DNA of 25,620 bases, taken from the NCBI GenBank assembly GCA_052032225.1, contig JBPEWY010000018.1, positions 1 through 25,620 of the forward strand, given 5' to 3'. Every line of letters begins with the position of its first letter. The first letter of the stretch is position 1. The notes below the pieces were generated by a model. It had not been told where the DNA came from. It ran no database searches and saw only the letters and a program-made list of their open reading frames with translations. A program made the translations under genes and the position numbers. Below are positions 23,092 through 25,620 of the stretch, one piece after another. This DNA comes from JBPEWY01 sp052032225 (GTDB taxonomy: Bacteria > Bacteroidota > Bacteroidia > Flavobacteriales > Flavobacteriaceae).

Positions 23092-25515
23092 ATGAATATT
23101 ATAAAGCGCTATCTTCCGCATATATTAATAACGTTGTTATTTGTTGTTACTTCTTTACTTTACTTTAATCCGGTTTTACAAGGAAAAAAAATATACCAGA
23201 GCGATATTGTTCAATACACCGGAATGGCTAAGCAGCAAAATGATTTTAGAGCAGAAACCGGAGAAGAACCTTATTGGACAGATAGTGCCTTTGGCGGTAT
23301 GCCAACCTATCAATTAGGGGCACAATACCCGCATAACTACATTAAAAAGCTTGATTCTTTAATTAGGTTTTTACCCAGACCGGCAGATTATTTATTCCTA
23401 TATTTTATTGGATTTTACCTGTTTTTATTAGTGCTAAAAGTAGATTGGAAATTAGCTGCCGTTGGTGCACTGGCTTTTGGGTTTTCTACCTATTTAATAA
23501 TTATTTTAGGTGTAGGGCATAATGCTAAAGCGCATGCCATTGGCTATTTTTCTTTTGTATTGGCGGGCATAATTTTAATTTTTCAGCATAAATACTTTTT
23601 AGGATTTATTGTTACTGCTTTAGCAATGGCGTTAGAAATTAACGCTAACCACTTTCAAATGACCTATTATTTGGGGTTATTAGTAGCCATTTTAGGTATT
23701 GTATATGCTATAGATGCTTATAAAAAAAATCAGCTTCAACATTATTTTAAATCTGTAGGCATTAGTATAGCTGCTGTTGTGTTAGCTATTGGGGTTAATG
23801 CCACAAATTTAATGGCTACTAAAGAATATGCAGATTGGAGTACGCGGGGTAAAACAGAGTTAACTATTAATCCTGACGGCTCTGAAAAAGTTAAACAATC
23901 AGGTTTATCTAAAGAATATATAACAGAATACAGTTATGGTATTTTAGAATCGTTAAACCTGATTTTTCCACGACTTTACGGAGGCTCTAATAATGAGTTT
24001 GTCGGAGAAGATTCAGAAACATATACATTTTTAGTAGCGCAAGGCGTAAACAGAAACCAAGCGAGAGAATTTGTAAAAGGCTTACCTATGTATTGGGGGA
24101 GCCAGCCCATTGTTGCAGCACCTGCTTACATAGGAGCTGTAGTAGTGTTTTTATTTATTATGGGCTTGTTTTTAGTTAAAGGCAGATTAAAATGGTGGCT
24201 GCTTTCCGGTACAATTATATCACTATTACTTTCTTGGGGCAAAAACTTTTCGTTGTTAACGGATTTTATGATAGATTTTTTCCCGTTATATGATAAGTTT
24301 AGAGCCGTTTCATCTATTCAAGTAATACTTGAACTGTGTATTCCTGTTTTAGCTGTTTTTTCACTTCATAAATTATTAAGTGATATGGTAAAAACAGAAG
24401 AAAAACTGAAGGCACTACGCTACAGTAGTGTAATTATTTTAGGAATTGCAGCAGTATTACTATTAGCAAAAAATATGTTTGATTTTGTTGGTGCAAGTGA
24501 TGCCATTTTAAGACAGTATTATGGGAACGATATTGTAGAGACCATAAGATTAGATAGAATGCGCTTGTACACACAAGACATTTTGCGCTCTGTGATGTTT
24601 ATTGCGGCTACCGCTTTATTTGTATGGCTATTTATTAAGCAAAAAGTAAAAAAAGGAATGGCATTGCTTGCCATAGCTGTATTAATAGTTATAGATTTAG
24701 TTGGGGTAGATAGACGTTATGTAAATAATAAAGATTTTGTGTCGGCTAGAATTATGGAAAAACCTTTTCAGATGAATGCAGCCGATGCAGAAATTTTAAA
24801 AGACACATCACATTTTAGAGTTTTTGAGCCTGCAGGAGCTTTAGCCAGTGCAAGAGCATCTTATTTTCATAAATCAATAGGAGGATATCATGCTGCCAAA
24901 CCCGGAAGATTTCAAGAGTTATACGATTTTCATATTGCTAAAAATAATGTAGGAGTGCTTAATATGTTAAATGTTAAGTACATAATTCAGCAAAATGATA
25001 ATCAACAAGTATATCCAGCCAGAAATCCTTATGCAAATGGTAATGCTTGGTTTGTTCAAGATGTTTTAAAAGTAGTTTCTGCAAATGATGAGCTGTTGGC
25101 ATTAGATAGTATTAATACTAAAACAACGGCAGTTTTTAATACTTTAGATTTTAATGATATTACTATTAAAAACAGATACGAGGTAGATAGTACCGCAACC
25201 ATACAATTAATAAATTATAAGCCCAATAAATTAGTTTATAAAAGCTCTAATAATTACCCCGGATTGGCCGTATTTTCAGAAATGTATTATCCGCACGGTT
25301 GGAAAGCATTTATAAATAACAAACCGGTGCCTATTATTAGGGTAAACTATGTGCTAAGAGCTATACAAGTGCCTGAAGGAAATCATACAATTACCTTTGT
25401 TTTTGATCCGGATGTTGTTAAAACAGGAAGTACAATTGCATTAATAAGCACTGTACTTTTAGGATTAATTTTAGTTGGCGGTTTAGTTTATAATACAAAG
25501 CAAGCCAAAAAATAA
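23092..25515 (+). CDS. YfhO family polytopic membrane protein, GT-C glycosyltransferase-like
   Basis: An 807-residue membrane protein. There is a first membrane segment at about 8-28, an early loop acidic residue Asp38 (IYQSDIVQY) like the catalytic loop aspartate of GT-C enzymes, a run of membrane segments at about 100-116, 120-140, 150-186, 190-208 and 221-238, further ones in the middle, a large soluble beta-rich domain (about 545-770) and a final membrane segment at about 780-801. YfhO proteins of Gram-positive bacteria are required for glycosylation of lipoteichoic acid, so a polyprenyl-phosphate-sugar-dependent transferase for envelope glycans is plausible; the acceptor in Bacteroidota is unknown. 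The downstream glycosyltransferase gene begins right at its stop codon (TAAATG), indicating one operon. Confidence 0.88.
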   Translation: MNIIKRYLPHILITLLFVVTSLLYFNPVLQGKKIYQSDIVQYTGMAKQQNDFRAETGEEPYWTDSAFGGMPTYQLGAQYPHNYIKKLDSLIRFLPRPADYLFLYFIGFYLFLLVLKVDWKLAAVGALAFGFSTYLIIILGVGHNAKAHAIGYFSFVLAGIILIFQHKYFLGFIVTALAMALEINANHFQMTYYLGLLVAILGIVYAIDAYKKNQLQHYFKSVGISIAAVVLAIGVNATNLMATKEYADWSTRGKTELTINPDGSEKVKQSGLSKEYITEYSYGILESLNLIFPRLYGGSNNEFVGEDSETYTFLVAQGVNRNQAREFVKGLPMYWGSQPIVAAPAYIGAVVVFLFIMGLFLVKGRLKWWLLSGTIISLLLSWGKNFSLLTDFMIDFFPLYDKFRAVSSIQVILELCIPVLAVFSLHKLLSDMVKTEEKLKALRYSSVIILGIAAVLLLAKNMFDFVGASDAILRQYYGNDIVETIRLDRMRLYTQDILRSVMFIAATALFVWLFIKQKVKKGMALLAIAVLIVIDLVGVDRRYVNNKDFVSARIMEKPFQMNAADAEILKDTSHFRVFEPAGALASARASYFHKSIGGYHAAKPGRFQELYDFHIAKNNVGVLNMLNVKYIIQQNDNQQVYPARNPYANGNAWFVQDVLKVVSANDELLALDSINTKTTAVFNTLDFNDITIKNRYEVDSTATIQLINYKPNKLVYKSSNNYPGLAVFSEMYYPHGWKAFINNKPVPIIRVNYVLRAIQVPEGNHTITFVFDPDVVKTGSTIALISTVLLGLILVGGLVYNTKQAKK

Positions 25516-25620
25516 ATGAAAAAAGTACTCATAATACTATATTATTGGCCTCCTGCCGGAGGCCCGGGAGTACAACGTTGGCTTAAATTTGTTAAGTACT
25601 TACCTAAATTTGGGATAACA
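25516..25620 (+). CDS. Glycosyltransferase, family 4-like N-terminus (3' end cut off)
   Basis: Only the first 35 codons are in the window. The residues MKKVLIILYYWPPAGGPGVQ and the following RWLKFVKYLPKFG match the N-terminal donor-loop region of Bacteroidota glycosyltransferases with a GT-B fold (GT4-like), where YYWPPxGGxG is typical. The ATG directly follows the YfhO stop codon with no spacer, so translational coupling is likely. The C-terminal nucleotide-sugar domain is outside the window, so family and specificity remain open. Confidence 0.8.
   Translation, partial: MKKVLIILYYWPPAGGPGVQRWLKFVKYLPKFGIT

Noticed and set aside
25549..25566. GC-rich inverted repeat CCTCC/GGAGG near the window end
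   Set aside because: It lies within the codons for the conserved WPPAGGPG motif of the glycosyltransferase and has no T run, so codon content explains it.

Overview
The window reads as chromosomal DNA of a marine-type Flavobacteriaceae (phylum Bacteroidota). The evidence is strongly AT-rich sequence, near absence of Shine-Dalgarno sequences before the genes, repeated Bacteroidota-type -7 promoter boxes (TAnnTTTG) at the expected distance upstream of many genes, and a gene set typical of the group: a HutG-type formimidoylglutamase, a DUF4834/YfhO pair, a stand-alone TonB-dependent receptor with a carboxypeptidase-like domain, and a sulfonolipid-type PLP enzyme pair. I see no insertion sequence, phage gene, CRISPR array, tRNA or rRNA. 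The region looks like core or near-core chromosome rather than an island.

Layout. 1-1464: 3' part of a membrane-bound hybrid sensor histidine kinase, meeting tail to tail (4-base overlap) a GNAT gene. 1461-5280: histidine degradation genes hutG (with the GNAT gene overlapping its end) and hutI on the minus strand, separated by a plus-strand gene for a membrane-anchored coiled-coil protein of unknown function. 5373-6770: class II fumarase fumC. 6955-7128: a 57-residue membrane protein with a clear promoter of its own. 7179-9650: TonB-dependent receptor. 9743-11198: prfB (release factor 2) read through a programmed +1 frameshift, followed by an ArsC/Spx-family gene. 11290-14733: secreted metzincin-type zinc protease and, 6 bases later, a threonine aldolase. 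14765-15751: a two-repeat DUF1508 (YegP-like) protein and a YbaB/EbfC nucleoid protein, with a 333-base gap between them. 15866-17914: oligopeptidase B. 18002-20463: a cystathionine-synthase-like enzyme and an alpha-oxoamine synthase, best read as cysteate synthase (CapA) and cysteate C-acyltransferase (CapB) of capnine (sulfonolipid) synthesis. 20517-22695: a GNAT-fold acyltransferase-like protein and an outer-membrane barrel protein in one minus-strand unit. 22806-end: DUF4834 protein, YfhO-type membrane protein and the start of a family 4-type glycosyltransferase, probably one operon.

Most interesting points. (1) The frameshift site in prfB has an intact internal Shine-Dalgarno element, in a phylum whose ribosomes are reported to hide the anti-Shine-Dalgarno. 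(2) The capA-capB pair sits next to a convergent acyltransferase-like gene that could supply the missing N-acylation step of sulfonolipid assembly; this last link is inference only. (3) Several short palindromes lie exactly at promoters or start codons. Nearly every convergent gene pair is closed by a compact hairpin, often working in both directions.
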